From positions 1-23,157 of the forward strand of contig WRJC01000050.1 of assembly GCA_009782405.1 (NCBI GenBank): a stretch of DNA of 23,157 nucleotides, given 5' to 3'. Below the pieces are notes generated by a model. It was not told the origin of the DNA. It saw nothing but the letters and a program-made list of their open reading frames with translations, and made no database searches. The position numbers were made by a program, and so were the translations under genes. This DNA comes from Oscillospiraceae bacterium (GTDB lineage Bacteria > Bacillota_A > Clostridia > Oscillospirales > WRJC01). Each line of letters begins with the position of its first letter. Position 1 is the stretch's first letter. Positions 1-7,548 of this stretch are shown in pieces.

Positions 1-656
1 GTGAAAAATCCAACCGAAAGTTCCGTCAGGCAATCACGAATATATCGCATGACTTGCGTACTCCGCTTACTTCAGCAATCGGATATATACAAATGATAAA
101 GTCCGGCAATACGCCGGACGATAAGAAACGCGAATATCTTGATATTATCGAAAATCGTTTGAAATCATTGGCAAATCTGATGAACAATTTGTTTGAGTAC
201 ACGCAGATTGTCGAGGGCAAAATATCCCAGAATATTGAAAAAGTAAATATATGCAATGTTCTTCGTGACACAATCTCGGATTATTACGGCGATTTTATGT
301 CAAAGAATTTTACCGTTGAAACAGATATTCCCGATTTGCCTGTTTATATACTATACGACACGAATTATTTCAGACGCGCAGTGCAGAATCTTATTCAGAA
401 TGTTCTCGCGCACGGTATTGAGTATTTTAAGCTGACGGTTGACGGAAAAAATATTATATTTCAGAACAAAGTCTTAAACGCAGGAGTGATAGAAGCTGAC
501 CGGTTATTTGAGAGATTCTACACGGCGGATTTATCAAGAAACAGCAATACGACAGGATTAGGGCTGGCAATCGTAAAAGAAATCATTCAGAATATGGGTG
601 GAAATGTCAATGCCAGTGTAGAAAATGATATGTTGAGCATATGTTTAATCATATAA
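1..656 (+). CDS. sensor histidine kinase, C-terminal part (5' end outside window)
   Basis: Membrane sensor kinases of two-component systems autophosphorylate a histidine and pass the phosphate to a response regulator. The frame is open from the window edge: codons from base 3 onward read into the H-box NISHDLRTPLTSAIGY, with the phospho-acceptor His at 48-50, so the gene starts outside the window. A HisKA dimerisation helix pair follows, then a HATPase_c domain with an N-box-like NLIQNVLAHG (about 387-416) and the G2 box TGLGLAIVKE (about 552-581). The usual DxGxG box is replaced by a FQNKV-type segment, which I recall as common in the kinases that accompany ABC transporters in Firmicutes. 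Sensor and membrane segments are not visible. The ABC ATPase starts 134 bp downstream, so this is probably the kinase of an ABC-linked sensing module; its response regulator should lie upstream. Family assignment is firm; the signal is unknown. Confidence 0.93.
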   Translation, partial: EKSNRKFRQAITNISHDLRTPLTSAIGYIQMIKSGNTPDDKKREYLDIIENRLKSLANLMNNLFEYTQIVEGKISQNIEKVNICNVLRDTISDYYGDFMSKNFTVETDIPDLPVYILYDTNYFRRAVQNLIQNVLAHGIEYFKLTVDGKNIIFQNKVLNAGVIEADRLFERFYTADLSRNSNTTGLGLAIVKEIIQNMGGNVNASVENDMLSICLII

Positions 657-660
657 AAAA

Positions 661-781
661 ACCATACCTAAAATTTATTTAAAAAATATTTACCATACCT
701 ATTTACAAACAATATTATACGTGATATAATATTGTTTGTAAATTAATAATATATAATAAATATATCAAAGAAAGGTATGGT
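661..781. repeat. three copies of a 9-bp word around the ABC promoter
   Basis: ACCATACCT occurs at 661-669 and 692-700 as direct repeats with a 31-bp period, and its exact reverse complement AGGTATGGT occurs at 773-781. The last two copies extend to 10 bp (691-700 and 773-782). The copies bracket the 702-742 palindrome. The third overlaps the end of the likely ribosome binding site AAAGAAAGG (767-775) of the ABC ATPase gene. In a read-through transcript from the kinase gene, 691-700 could pair with 773-782 and cover this site. In a transcript starting just after the 725-730 element the left copies would be absent. Function is inferred. Confidence 0.75.
702..742 (+). promoter_or_regulatory. 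palindromic promoter/operator of the ABC transporter genes
   Basis: Two perfect 18-bp arms, TTTACAAACAATATTATA (702-719) and its reverse complement (725-742), flank CGTGA. The dyad contains TTTACA (702-707), a 17-bp spacer and TATAAT (725-730), a near-consensus sigma-A promoter. By symmetry the same promoter is present on the minus strand. TTTACA...TGTAAA half-sites are of the kind I recall for BceR-like response regulators (TnACA/TGTAA). It is the only evident promoter for the ATPase and permease genes. No T-run follows, so it is not a classic terminator. Confidence 0.8.
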
Positions 782-790
782 ATCAGAATC

Positions 791-1567
791 TTGAATACGA
801 GTATTACAAACGCAAATGTTATCTTAAACACAAAAGGATTGTGTAAAAATTTCCGCGCAGGAACGCAGGAACAGCAGGTGCTTAAAAATCTGGACATAAA
901 TATTTACGGAAACGATTTCACGGTTATCATGGGAGCATCGGGAGCGGGGAAATCCACGCTGTTGTATGCCCTGTCGGGTATGGACCGGGTGAGCGGCGGT
1001 TCCGTTAATTTTTTTGATACTGCCATTGAGAGCCTGAACCCCGATAAATTAGCCGTTTTCAGACGCAAAAACTGCGGATTTGTGTTCCAGCAGATGTTTT
1101 TACTCGATAATATGAGCATACTTGATAATATTTTAACCTGCGGTCTTTTGGTGAACAGAGATAAAAAAGCTATCGTTTCATACGCGAAAGAATTGTTATC
1201 CAAAGTCGGACTGACGGAGACTATATGGCGTAAATTCCCCTCGCAGCTTTCCGGCGGAGAAAATCAGCGCGCCGCTATTGTCAGGGCTTTAATCAACAGA
1301 CCCCGCGTCGTATTTGCGGATGAGCCGACAGGTTCTCTAAACTCGGCTTCGGGAAAAGCGGTTCTCGACGTGCTGACCGGTATTAATGAAAGCGGGCAGA
1401 ATATCATAATGGTAACGCATGACCTACATTCGGCAAGACGCGGCAACAGGATTTTATACATAAGCGACGGTGTGATATGCGGCGAATGTAATCTCGGCAA
1501 ATATGTGAGCGGCGACACAGAACGCCATGATAAATTACAAGCGTTCCTGATGGAAATGGGGTGGTAA
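791..1567 (+). CDS. ABC transporter ATP-binding protein (MacB/BceA-type)
   Basis: This is the ATPase subunit that powers the permease encoded next to it. In 258 residues the full nucleotide-binding domain is visible: Walker A GASGAGKST (48-56), Q-loop Gln100 in FVFQQ, signature LSGGE (153-157), Walker B ending in DEPT with catalytic Glu178, and switch His210 in MVTHD. Length and motif wording fit the LolD/MacB/BceA group that pairs with FtsX-type permeases. The chosen start is TTG at 791: the nearest ATG (777) is out of frame and stops at once, and residues 10-20 already match the family's normal N-terminus. A purine-rich AAAGAAAGG lies 15 bp upstream, rather far, so translation may be regulated or weak. 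The permease follows after 2 bp. Confidence 0.93.
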   Translation: MNTSITNANVILNTKGLCKNFRAGTQEQQVLKNLDINIYGNDFTVIMGASGAGKSTLLYALSGMDRVSGGSVNFFDTAIESLNPDKLAVFRRKNCGFVFQQMFLLDNMSILDNILTCGLLVNRDKKAIVSYAKELLSKVGLTETIWRKFPSQLSGGENQRAAIVRALINRPRVVFADEPTGSLNSASGKAVLDVLTGINESGQNIIMVTHDLHSARRGNRILYISDGVICGECNLGKYVSGDTERHDKLQAFLMEMGW

Positions 1568-1569
1568 TA

Positions 1570-3966
1570 ATGAAAAAACTTTGGATATTCGCGTCGGCTA
1601 ATATTAAAAAACACAAATCCGTATCGGTAACACTGGCAATAATGTTCGTTGTAGCGGCGTTGTTATTAAACGCGGGCTTGCTTGTAGTTTTAAATTACGG
1701 CAGTTTTTTTGAAAAACTTAAAGACGAATTAAATCCGTCTGACGCTTACTTTATGATTCCCGAGGGTCTTTACAGCGAAAAAATAGAACAATATTTTGAT
1801 GAAAATGAACACGTCAAAGAAATTCAATATGACGAATCGTTAATTTTAAGCTGTGAAATTTTATCGCAGGGCGACAAAAAAGATTTTGCCGTTATGTTCC
1901 GCAATATGGACGAAACACAATCGGCGGGATTGTCTAAATGGAAATTCGCAGGTTCTCATTTGCCTGCTGGGAAAGCTGAGGATATGCCGGTATATGTTCC
2001 CGATATCTTCAAGGCTGTAAGCGGGTATAATTTAGACGATAAAATAAAACTGACGTATAAAGACGAACAGGGCAAGGATAAAACGCTTGAATTTACAGTA
2101 AAAGGCTATACAGAAGATATATATTTCAGTTCAACGGATATGGGTATCCTGAGTTTTTACCTGACGGAAGAAACGTATAATCATGTATCTGAAATCTTAA
2201 AAACAAGCGGTTTTAAAGAACGGCTGCTGTTTGTCAATTTGGACGATATTGCGAATGTATCAAAAGTTGAAAGCGGTCTGCGCGAACTTTTGGCTCTTAA
2301 TTCTTCGTCTTTAATATCGAACGACATTTCCGAGATGGTTGTGGCGATAGATATTGAGCTTGTCGGTATGTCGCGCACTATGATGGCTTCTATGATTTCA
2401 GTTATGATGGTTGTGTTCGCATTTATTATCGTAGTTGTATGTCTGTTAGTCGTGCGGTTCAGGATTGTCAACAGCATAGAAGAAGATATGCTGAAAATCG
2501 GCTCGCTTAAATCTGCGGGATATACAAGCGGGCAGATTATGATTTCCGTCCTGATGCAGTTTGGGGCGATTGCTGCTCTGGGGAGTTTGATTGGGATTAT
2601 GCTGTCTTATCCGTCACTGCCTTTTGTCGCTAAAGTATTTGAACAGCAGTCGGGCTTGAAATGGGAACAGGGTTTTGACAGTGCTGTGAGTTCGGCGGCT
2701 TTTGCAATTATTATGATTATTGTCGCGGCGGTTTCGCTGTTGGCTTCACATAAAATCAAAAAATTAAGCCCCGTGCGTGCGCTGCGCGGCGAATCTGACG
2801 CGCGTAAATTCAAGCATAATTATTTACCGCTTGAAAAAATATACGCCAATCTGTCAATAAGACTGGCGTTCAAATCAATTTTACAAAATTTCAGACAGAG
2901 CGTCATGATATTAATTATTGGCGCAGCAGTAGCATTCGCCGGTTCTTTCGGTATAATCATGTATTATAATACGTCTGCTGACACCAGTTCGTTCGCAAAA
3001 GTTCCGGGCATGGAAATATGCAACGCCATAGCGATTTTGAATCCGCAGATGGACCATACGGATATAGTCAATGAAATCAATAACATGGCAACCGTCCGCA
3101 AAACATATTATTTTGACGAAGTGAAATTAAAAGTTGACGGAAACGACGTTTCATGTTTTGTTATGGCGGATTATGCAGACAAAGAAACCCGACTGGTTTA
3201 CGACGGGCGTTATCCCGAAAAAAGCGGCGAAATTGTACTTGCGGGAATTTTAGCCGGCAGAATAGATAAAAAAACAGGCGATAAAGTCACGGTCGGAGTC
3301 AACGGCAGCGGGGAAATATTTACGGTGACGGGATTATCGAACGGGGCGTCGATGGGCGGCATGAATACTTGCGTATTGAAAGAAGATTTTATACGTTTCA
3401 ATCCGGATTTCAAGCCTCAGTCGCTGTATATCTGCCTCGAAAAAGGAACCGACGCGGCTGAATTTGTGAAAATGCTGGAAAACCGTTACAACAAAGAACT
3501 GCTGAAAGGCACAATGGATTTTGACAAAGGACTGGCAGAGGGAATGGCTTCTTATCAGAGTATCGTAGCTGCAATGGGCATTACTATGCTGGTTATAACT
3601 CTGGCGGTTATCGCTCTGGTATTATATTTTGTCGTCGGGTCTTCGGTAATTCGGCGCAAACATGAATTAGGAATCCAGAAAGCTGTCGGGTTTACCACCG
3701 TGCAGTTAATGAATCAAATTGCCGTGGGCTTTGCGGTTCCCGTACTTTGTGGAGTTATAATCGGAAGTTTACTAGGCGCGTTTTGCACCAATCCGCTTAT
3801 GTCCGTGGCTATGAAAGGCATGGGCGTAATGAAGGCGGGGTTTATTGTTGCCCCAATATGGGTGACTTTGTTCGGAATTGGAACGTTTGTATTCGCTTAT
3901 TTGTTATCTTTAGCGGTTACGTGGCGAATTCGCAGAATTTCGGCGTATGCGTTGGTGACGGAATAA
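1570..3966 (+). CDS. FtsX/MacB-type ABC transporter permease, two-domain
   Basis: This integral membrane partner of the preceding ATPase is 798 residues long from ATG 1570. The ATG has GGGGTGG 5 bp upstream, so I prefer it to GTG 1561 inside the ATPase stop region. Hydrophobicity gives one N-terminal membrane helix (about 20-45), a large extracytoplasmic domain (about 47-265), three helices (about 268-395), one helix (about 442-467), a second extracytoplasmic domain (about 468-665) and three C-terminal helices. This is a duplicated MacB_PCD-FtsX plan with eight helices. FtsX-like segments LKIGSLKSAGYT and ELGIQKAVGFTT lie after the second helix of each half. BceB-type bacitracin permeases instead have ten helices and one large loop, so this is better described as a YtrF/MacB-like permease. 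Substrate is unknown; peptide, lipid or envelope-stress roles are typical of the superfamily. Confidence 0.92.
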   Translation: MKKLWIFASANIKKHKSVSVTLAIMFVVAALLLNAGLLVVLNYGSFFEKLKDELNPSDAYFMIPEGLYSEKIEQYFDENEHVKEIQYDESLILSCEILSQGDKKDFAVMFRNMDETQSAGLSKWKFAGSHLPAGKAEDMPVYVPDIFKAVSGYNLDDKIKLTYKDEQGKDKTLEFTVKGYTEDIYFSSTDMGILSFYLTEETYNHVSEILKTSGFKERLLFVNLDDIANVSKVESGLRELLALNSSSLISNDISEMVVAIDIELVGMSRTMMASMISVMMVVFAFIIVVVCLLVVRFRIVNSIEEDMLKIGSLKSAGYTSGQIMISVLMQFGAIAALGSLIGIMLSYPSLPFVAKVFEQQSGLKWEQGFDSAVSSAAFAIIMIIVAAVSLLASHKIKKLSPVRALRGESDARKFKHNYLPLEKIYANLSIRLAFKSILQNFRQSVMILIIGAAVAFAGSFGIIMYYNTSADTSSFAKVPGMEICNAIAILNPQMDHTDIVNEINNMATVRKTYYFDEVKLKVDGNDVSCFVMADYADKETRLVYDGRYPEKSGEIVLAGILAGRIDKKTGDKVTVGVNGSGEIFTVTGLSNGASMGGMNTCVLKEDFIRFNPDFKPQSLYICLEKGTDAAEFVKMLENRYNKELLKGTMDFDKGLAEGMASYQSIVAAMGITMLVITLAVIALVLYFVVGSSVIRRKHELGIQKAVGFTTVQLMNQIAVGFAVPVLCGVIIGSLLGAFCTNPLMSVAMKGMGVMKAGFIVAPIWVTLFGIGTFVFAYLLSLAVTWRIRRISAYALVTE

Positions 3967-4011
3967 ATATCAGGAACGCTTTGAGCTGCCTCAGAATATA
4001 CCCTCCGTATG

Positions 4012-5550
4012 TTAAAAGTCCAAATCTTCGTATTTTACAAGATTTTCGTATGCTTTTTCCAAATCTTTTTCAGTTGAGCGGGCGTTTGCTTCATAGAACG
4101 AACCCACATCCCTGCTTTTCTGCGCTATGACTCTGGGTACAATATATGCGGTATTGGTGAAATTGCTGTAGTTATATCCGAAATCATATACTGTATTGTT
4201 GAATATGAGTTGGAGCATTTCAAGGGATTCTTCGTCGCGCACTCCCTTGTATGTGATCTGGACGTCGTAATATATGGGAATGGTGTAGCGGTGGCTTTCA
4301 GAGCCCAAAAGTTCAGCCACGATTCCCACCATTTCGGGGTCTTTTGCATCCATGGGCACAAGCATGAGCCCCGCGTGTTCGAGGCTGATATATTCTTTTT
4401 GCGCCTCGTCGTATTTCGGGTAGGGCAATATGCCGAAATCGACTTCCGAAGCGCGGAAAAACTCATTGGCCCCGGTTCCGGGCGAACCTATGGCGAAAAG
4501 CGCGTGGCCTCTCGGGAAAAAATTTTGATGCAAAGAAAGCAGCGATTCTTTTCCCGCATCCCAAATTTCAGTAGTCCATGTATATGTCTGGTTGCCAACC
4601 CATACCAGATCGTATATCTTGTCAATGAGGGAAACAAGTTTTTCGCTCATGAGGTCGAGTTTCGGGACGCCGTCTTCGTCTTTTTTCGCGATGAACTGGT
4701 TGCAGGCGTGCATCATGCTTATCATGCCTGAACCGTCCAGAAGCAATGTGAATCCGTATAAATCGTTTTCGTCATATATGCCGTCGCCGTTGATGTCCCT
4801 TGAGACCTGTTTTGCCATTTCGGCAAATTTGTCCCACGTCCATTTTCCGCTTCTGACCAATTCGTAGGGGTTTTCCATGCCATAATCCCTGAGCAAGTTT
4901 TTGTTTGCATAGATTACGGTTGGATTGGGGATGATGAAATCGTTCGCCGCGAACAGCAATATACCGTTTACCGCCAGCGTATCGTTCATCGATTGATTCC
5001 AGTAAGGTTTGGATAAATCGACGTGAGGCATTTTGTTCCAATTTCTCACAAGCTGGGACTGCGCGAATGTGTTGAGGTCGCACATCGGGTGTATAAGCGC
5101 CAAATCGTATGAGCCGTCGCCCGCCATGACCGAATTTTTGACCATTGGCAGCACTTGCTTTATTTCATCCTTGCCTTTTGCTATCATTATTTTGTTGAAC
5201 CTGATATTCAGCCTGTCTTCAATCGCCTTGTCCCGCTTGAACATGGCGTCGTTCATCACGTCGCCGCTTTCTTCGTCCGAAAACAAATAATCTTCGTACA
5301 TTCCCCATTCGGGATACAGGATATTGAATTGGATGCCTCCGTAGTCTTTTTCGGGAACTTCGGGTTCGGGGAAAGGTTCGGCCACCTCGGCGGCCATATT
5401 CCCCTCGGCAGAATTCGGCGGAAAGTCATTTTCGCTATCTGTTTTGCCGGAATCCGAGCTGCCCTCGGGCGCAGAGCAGGAAACCGCCGCCGGCAAAAAT
5501 GCCAGAACCGCCAAAATCAAGATAGATATGGCCATATTTTTTCGTTTCAT
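4012..5550 (-). CDS. extracellular solute-binding lipoprotein (sugar ABC type)
   Basis: Probably captures a carbohydrate outside the cell for an ABC importer. From ATG 5550 it has 512 residues: a basic start, a hydrophobic core and a lipobox AAVSC with Cys25 as the lipidation site, then an acidic Ser/Pro/Glu-rich linker to about 70. The globular part carries family-1-like features: VMNDAMFKRDKAIEDRLNI near the N-lobe, WTWDKFAEMAKQ, and a calcium-loop-like DINGDGIYDENDL at 252-264 that I recall in many clostridial sugar-binding lipoproteins. ATG 5550 is preferred to 5565 because GAGGGA lies within the five extra codons at proper spacing for 5550 and nothing precedes 5565. It follows the 5606-7450 lipoprotein gene in the same direction, 55 bp away. 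No permease genes accompany it, so it may serve a distant transporter. Confidence 0.88.
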   Translation of the reverse strand: MKRKNMAISILILAVLAFLPAAVSCSAPEGSSDSGKTDSENDFPPNSAEGNMAAEVAEPFPEPEVPEKDYGGIQFNILYPEWGMYEDYLFSDEESGDVMNDAMFKRDKAIEDRLNIRFNKIMIAKGKDEIKQVLPMVKNSVMAGDGSYDLALIHPMCDLNTFAQSQLVRNWNKMPHVDLSKPYWNQSMNDTLAVNGILLFAANDFIIPNPTVIYANKNLLRDYGMENPYELVRSGKWTWDKFAEMAKQVSRDINGDGIYDENDLYGFTLLLDGSGMISMMHACNQFIAKKDEDGVPKLDLMSEKLVSLIDKIYDLVWVGNQTYTWTTEIWDAGKESLLSLHQNFFPRGHALFAIGSPGTGANEFFRASEVDFGILPYPKYDEAQKEYISLEHAGLMLVPMDAKDPEMVGIVAELLGSESHRYTIPIYYDVQITYKGVRDEESLEMLQLIFNNTVYDFGYNYSNFTNTAYIVPRVIAQKSRDVGSFYEANARSTEKDLEKAYENLVKYEDLDF

Positions 5551-5605
5551 TTTGTTTTCCCTCATTTATTCAATTTATTCAATTGTTTTTTGTTTTTGCG
5601 CTTTT

Positions 5606-7450
5606 TTATCCGGCGGATTTTCCCGGTTTGGGCGAAACCGCGTTTTGCATAAGATTTTCCCCGTACATATGATACCGGTAGCCGCGCATATCCAAATAAT
5701 CCCCGTCCCATTGCTCCACATATCGGCAGCATATGTATTTATTCGAAGAATCGCCCGTTTTGACAGGCGCAAGCGCGGCGTAGTCCGGGCCGCGCCACTC
5801 AGATTCTTCTTCGTATGACATTATGAGCAAACGCCCGAAAAAAACGTAGCGACCGATGGTTTCGACCAATACCCAATCGCCCCCGTCTTGATAATAGCGG
5901 TCGGAAAAAGTGAAAGTCCCATCCGGGCGAAATTCCAGGCCGTTCCAGTAGGAAACGATGGAATGGGTCGTTTCGCCGATGACTGCGTCCTTGCGGTACT
6001 CCCCCTGGTCGCCGGATTCCCAAAAGCCGGTTTGGCCATGTATGGGATCGCCCGAATAAATATACGCCGTTTCGCCGCCGAAAATGCCGCGCGCCGCCCC
6101 GCCTCCGATTTCGTTCAATATTGCGTACAGGGGGATATAGTATTGGGCGCTGTCCGAACCGCCGTTTTTGCGCGCGCTGACGGGCAGCTTGATGGTATCC
6201 GCGTAATTTGCGCCTTTCAGTTCGTTCGCGGCGACTCTCATATCGCCGCTCCCGTCCGAAAAAATCAAATTGATGCCGTCGCCCGAACTCCTGTATGCCC
6301 ATTCCAAATAAATGCTGTTTTCATTTTGGTGTACCACCGGCGGCCCGAACCCCGGAAGATACAGCATATCATTCGCGGCCCCGTCCCATGCCGCCACATC
6401 CACGAGTATCATCAGGCAGCGATCCCCGCTCCCATCCTCAAATTCGTCCCAGGCGAAATTTTGGCCGTCGATTTCATGCCCGTTGAACCAGCAAGGCGCG
6501 TCAAACCTGAAAAATGCGGGGTCAAACGGCGTTTCAAATGTTTCGGGCGCGGCGGGAGACGGCGCATCCGCGTCGGCTGCGGCGCCGTATATCCCATTTA
6601 TTTCTATTTCTTTTACCTCGAATACGATATTGCGCCGGTGGTGTATCGTATGGCAAGCAAAATAATCGCCCTTGAATTTTATTTCTTTGCCTACGCAGTC
6701 TTTCAGGCTTATGCCATTTGTCGAATATAGGTGTATTTCGGTTTCGGGATCTTCTCCCAAATCCTCATAATCGGCCAATTTGCTTTTCAGTGTTTCAAGC
6801 TGCGCTTCTCCCACGTCGGCGTAATAATATGTGATCCATTCCTCCTGCCCGTCGTGGTAAAACTGTCCCTCGCGGACAATCCCGCCAAACCAGCCGCTCT
6901 CGCCGTTGCTGTCCGGCGGATTTGTCGAATTGTTTTGCCCGTAGGCTTCCTCAAACGTTTTTCCGGCAAATTCCCAGGCGCTTGTCGTTCCGTTTTCGTT
7001 TTTCGCCACGATTTTTCCATTGGGATAATCGCTCAAATCATATTGGTATTTTTCATAAAAAGCGTCATGGATGCCATGCAAGCCGTCTTCGGCGCTTTCA
7101 GGCACGTAATATGTCACGGAGTAGTCGAAAGCGTTTAGGGCGGACGCTTCCTGCACATATCTGCTTTCAGTTTTTTCATAGCCGAAAACGCTGTAAAAAA
7201 TCGGTTTTCCCCCATCGTATTCAAAACAAATGAAAACGGAGGATTCGCTGTCGGGGTTTCCGTTTTGGCCCGTATGACGCCAAACCCCGCTTAATTTTGA
7301 CCAAAGGGCGTCGATTTGCGCTTTTTCCTCATTTTCGGAAAATGGGCTTTGCACCGGCTCTGCCGGCGGCGCCGTTGTCAAATTGCCGATTTTGCAAGCG
7401 AAAAGAGGCATTGCCAATATAAGCGCGGCTGCAAGCAATAATTTTTTCAT
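5606..7450 (-). CDS. large lipoprotein of unknown function
   Basis: I do not recognise a named family. The 614-residue product starts with MKKLLLAAALILAMPLFAC, a clear lipoprotein signal with Cys19, so it should sit on the outer face of the membrane. ATG 7450 has AGGGGGA about 7 bp upstream. The mature part is rich in Gly, Asp, Tyr and Trp and looks beta-rich. Two segments resemble each other in style: an N-terminal one with LSGVWRHTGQ and VFICFEYDGG (about 54-85), and a C-terminal one with WNGLEFRPDGTFTFSDRYY followed by GRYVFFGRLLIMSYEE. That pattern (a Trp-Gly entry, then strands with a DG turn) recalls lipocalin-like or beta-sandwich surface lipoproteins. The solute-binding lipoprotein gene follows and may be co-transcribed. 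Coding confidence is high because of signal, ribosome site and length; function is open. Confidence 0.82.
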   Translation of the reverse strand: MKKLLLAAALILAMPLFACKIGNLTTAPPAEPVQSPFSENEEKAQIDALWSKLSGVWRHTGQNGNPDSESSVFICFEYDGGKPIFYSVFGYEKTESRYVQEASALNAFDYSVTYYVPESAEDGLHGIHDAFYEKYQYDLSDYPNGKIVAKNENGTTSAWEFAGKTFEEAYGQNNSTNPPDSNGESGWFGGIVREGQFYHDGQEEWITYYYADVGEAQLETLKSKLADYEDLGEDPETEIHLYSTNGISLKDCVGKEIKFKGDYFACHTIHHRRNIVFEVKEIEINGIYGAAADADAPSPAAPETFETPFDPAFFRFDAPCWFNGHEIDGQNFAWDEFEDGSGDRCLMILVDVAAWDGAANDMLYLPGFGPPVVHQNENSIYLEWAYRSSGDGINLIFSDGSGDMRVAANELKGANYADTIKLPVSARKNGGSDSAQYYIPLYAILNEIGGGAARGIFGGETAYIYSGDPIHGQTGFWESGDQGEYRKDAVIGETTHSIVSYWNGLEFRPDGTFTFSDRYYQDGGDWVLVETIGRYVFFGRLLIMSYEEESEWRGPDYAALAPVKTGDSSNKYICCRYVEQWDGDYLDMRGYRYHMYGENLMQNAVSPKPGKSAG

Positions 7451-7477
7451 AGTTTTCCCCCTAAATGGTTTTCCGTT

Positions 7478-7525
7478 TTTTATGGTTCGTATTTTTCTAT
7501 ATTATACTGCAAATATACCATAAAA
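7478..7525 (-). promoter_or_regulatory. inverted repeat around a possible lipoprotein promoter
   Basis: TTTTATGGT (7478-7486) and ACCATAAAA (7517-7525) are perfect 9-bp arms 30 bp apart. Between them, on the minus strand, lies TATAAT (7501-7506). No good -35 is seen at 17 bp (GAACTT). The arms could be an operator pair flanking the -10 and start point of the 5606-7450 gene, or a weak stem at the end of the fucosidase message. No T-run follows, so an intrinsic terminator is unlikely. Confidence 0.35.
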
Positions 7526-7548
7526 GTTCCATCGTTTCAAAGTGAAAA

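Noticed and set aside
5888..6730. A 280-residue plus-strand frame opposite the unknown lipoprotein.
   Set aside because: The minus frame has a lipoprotein signal, a good ribosome site and full length; the plus frame has none of these.
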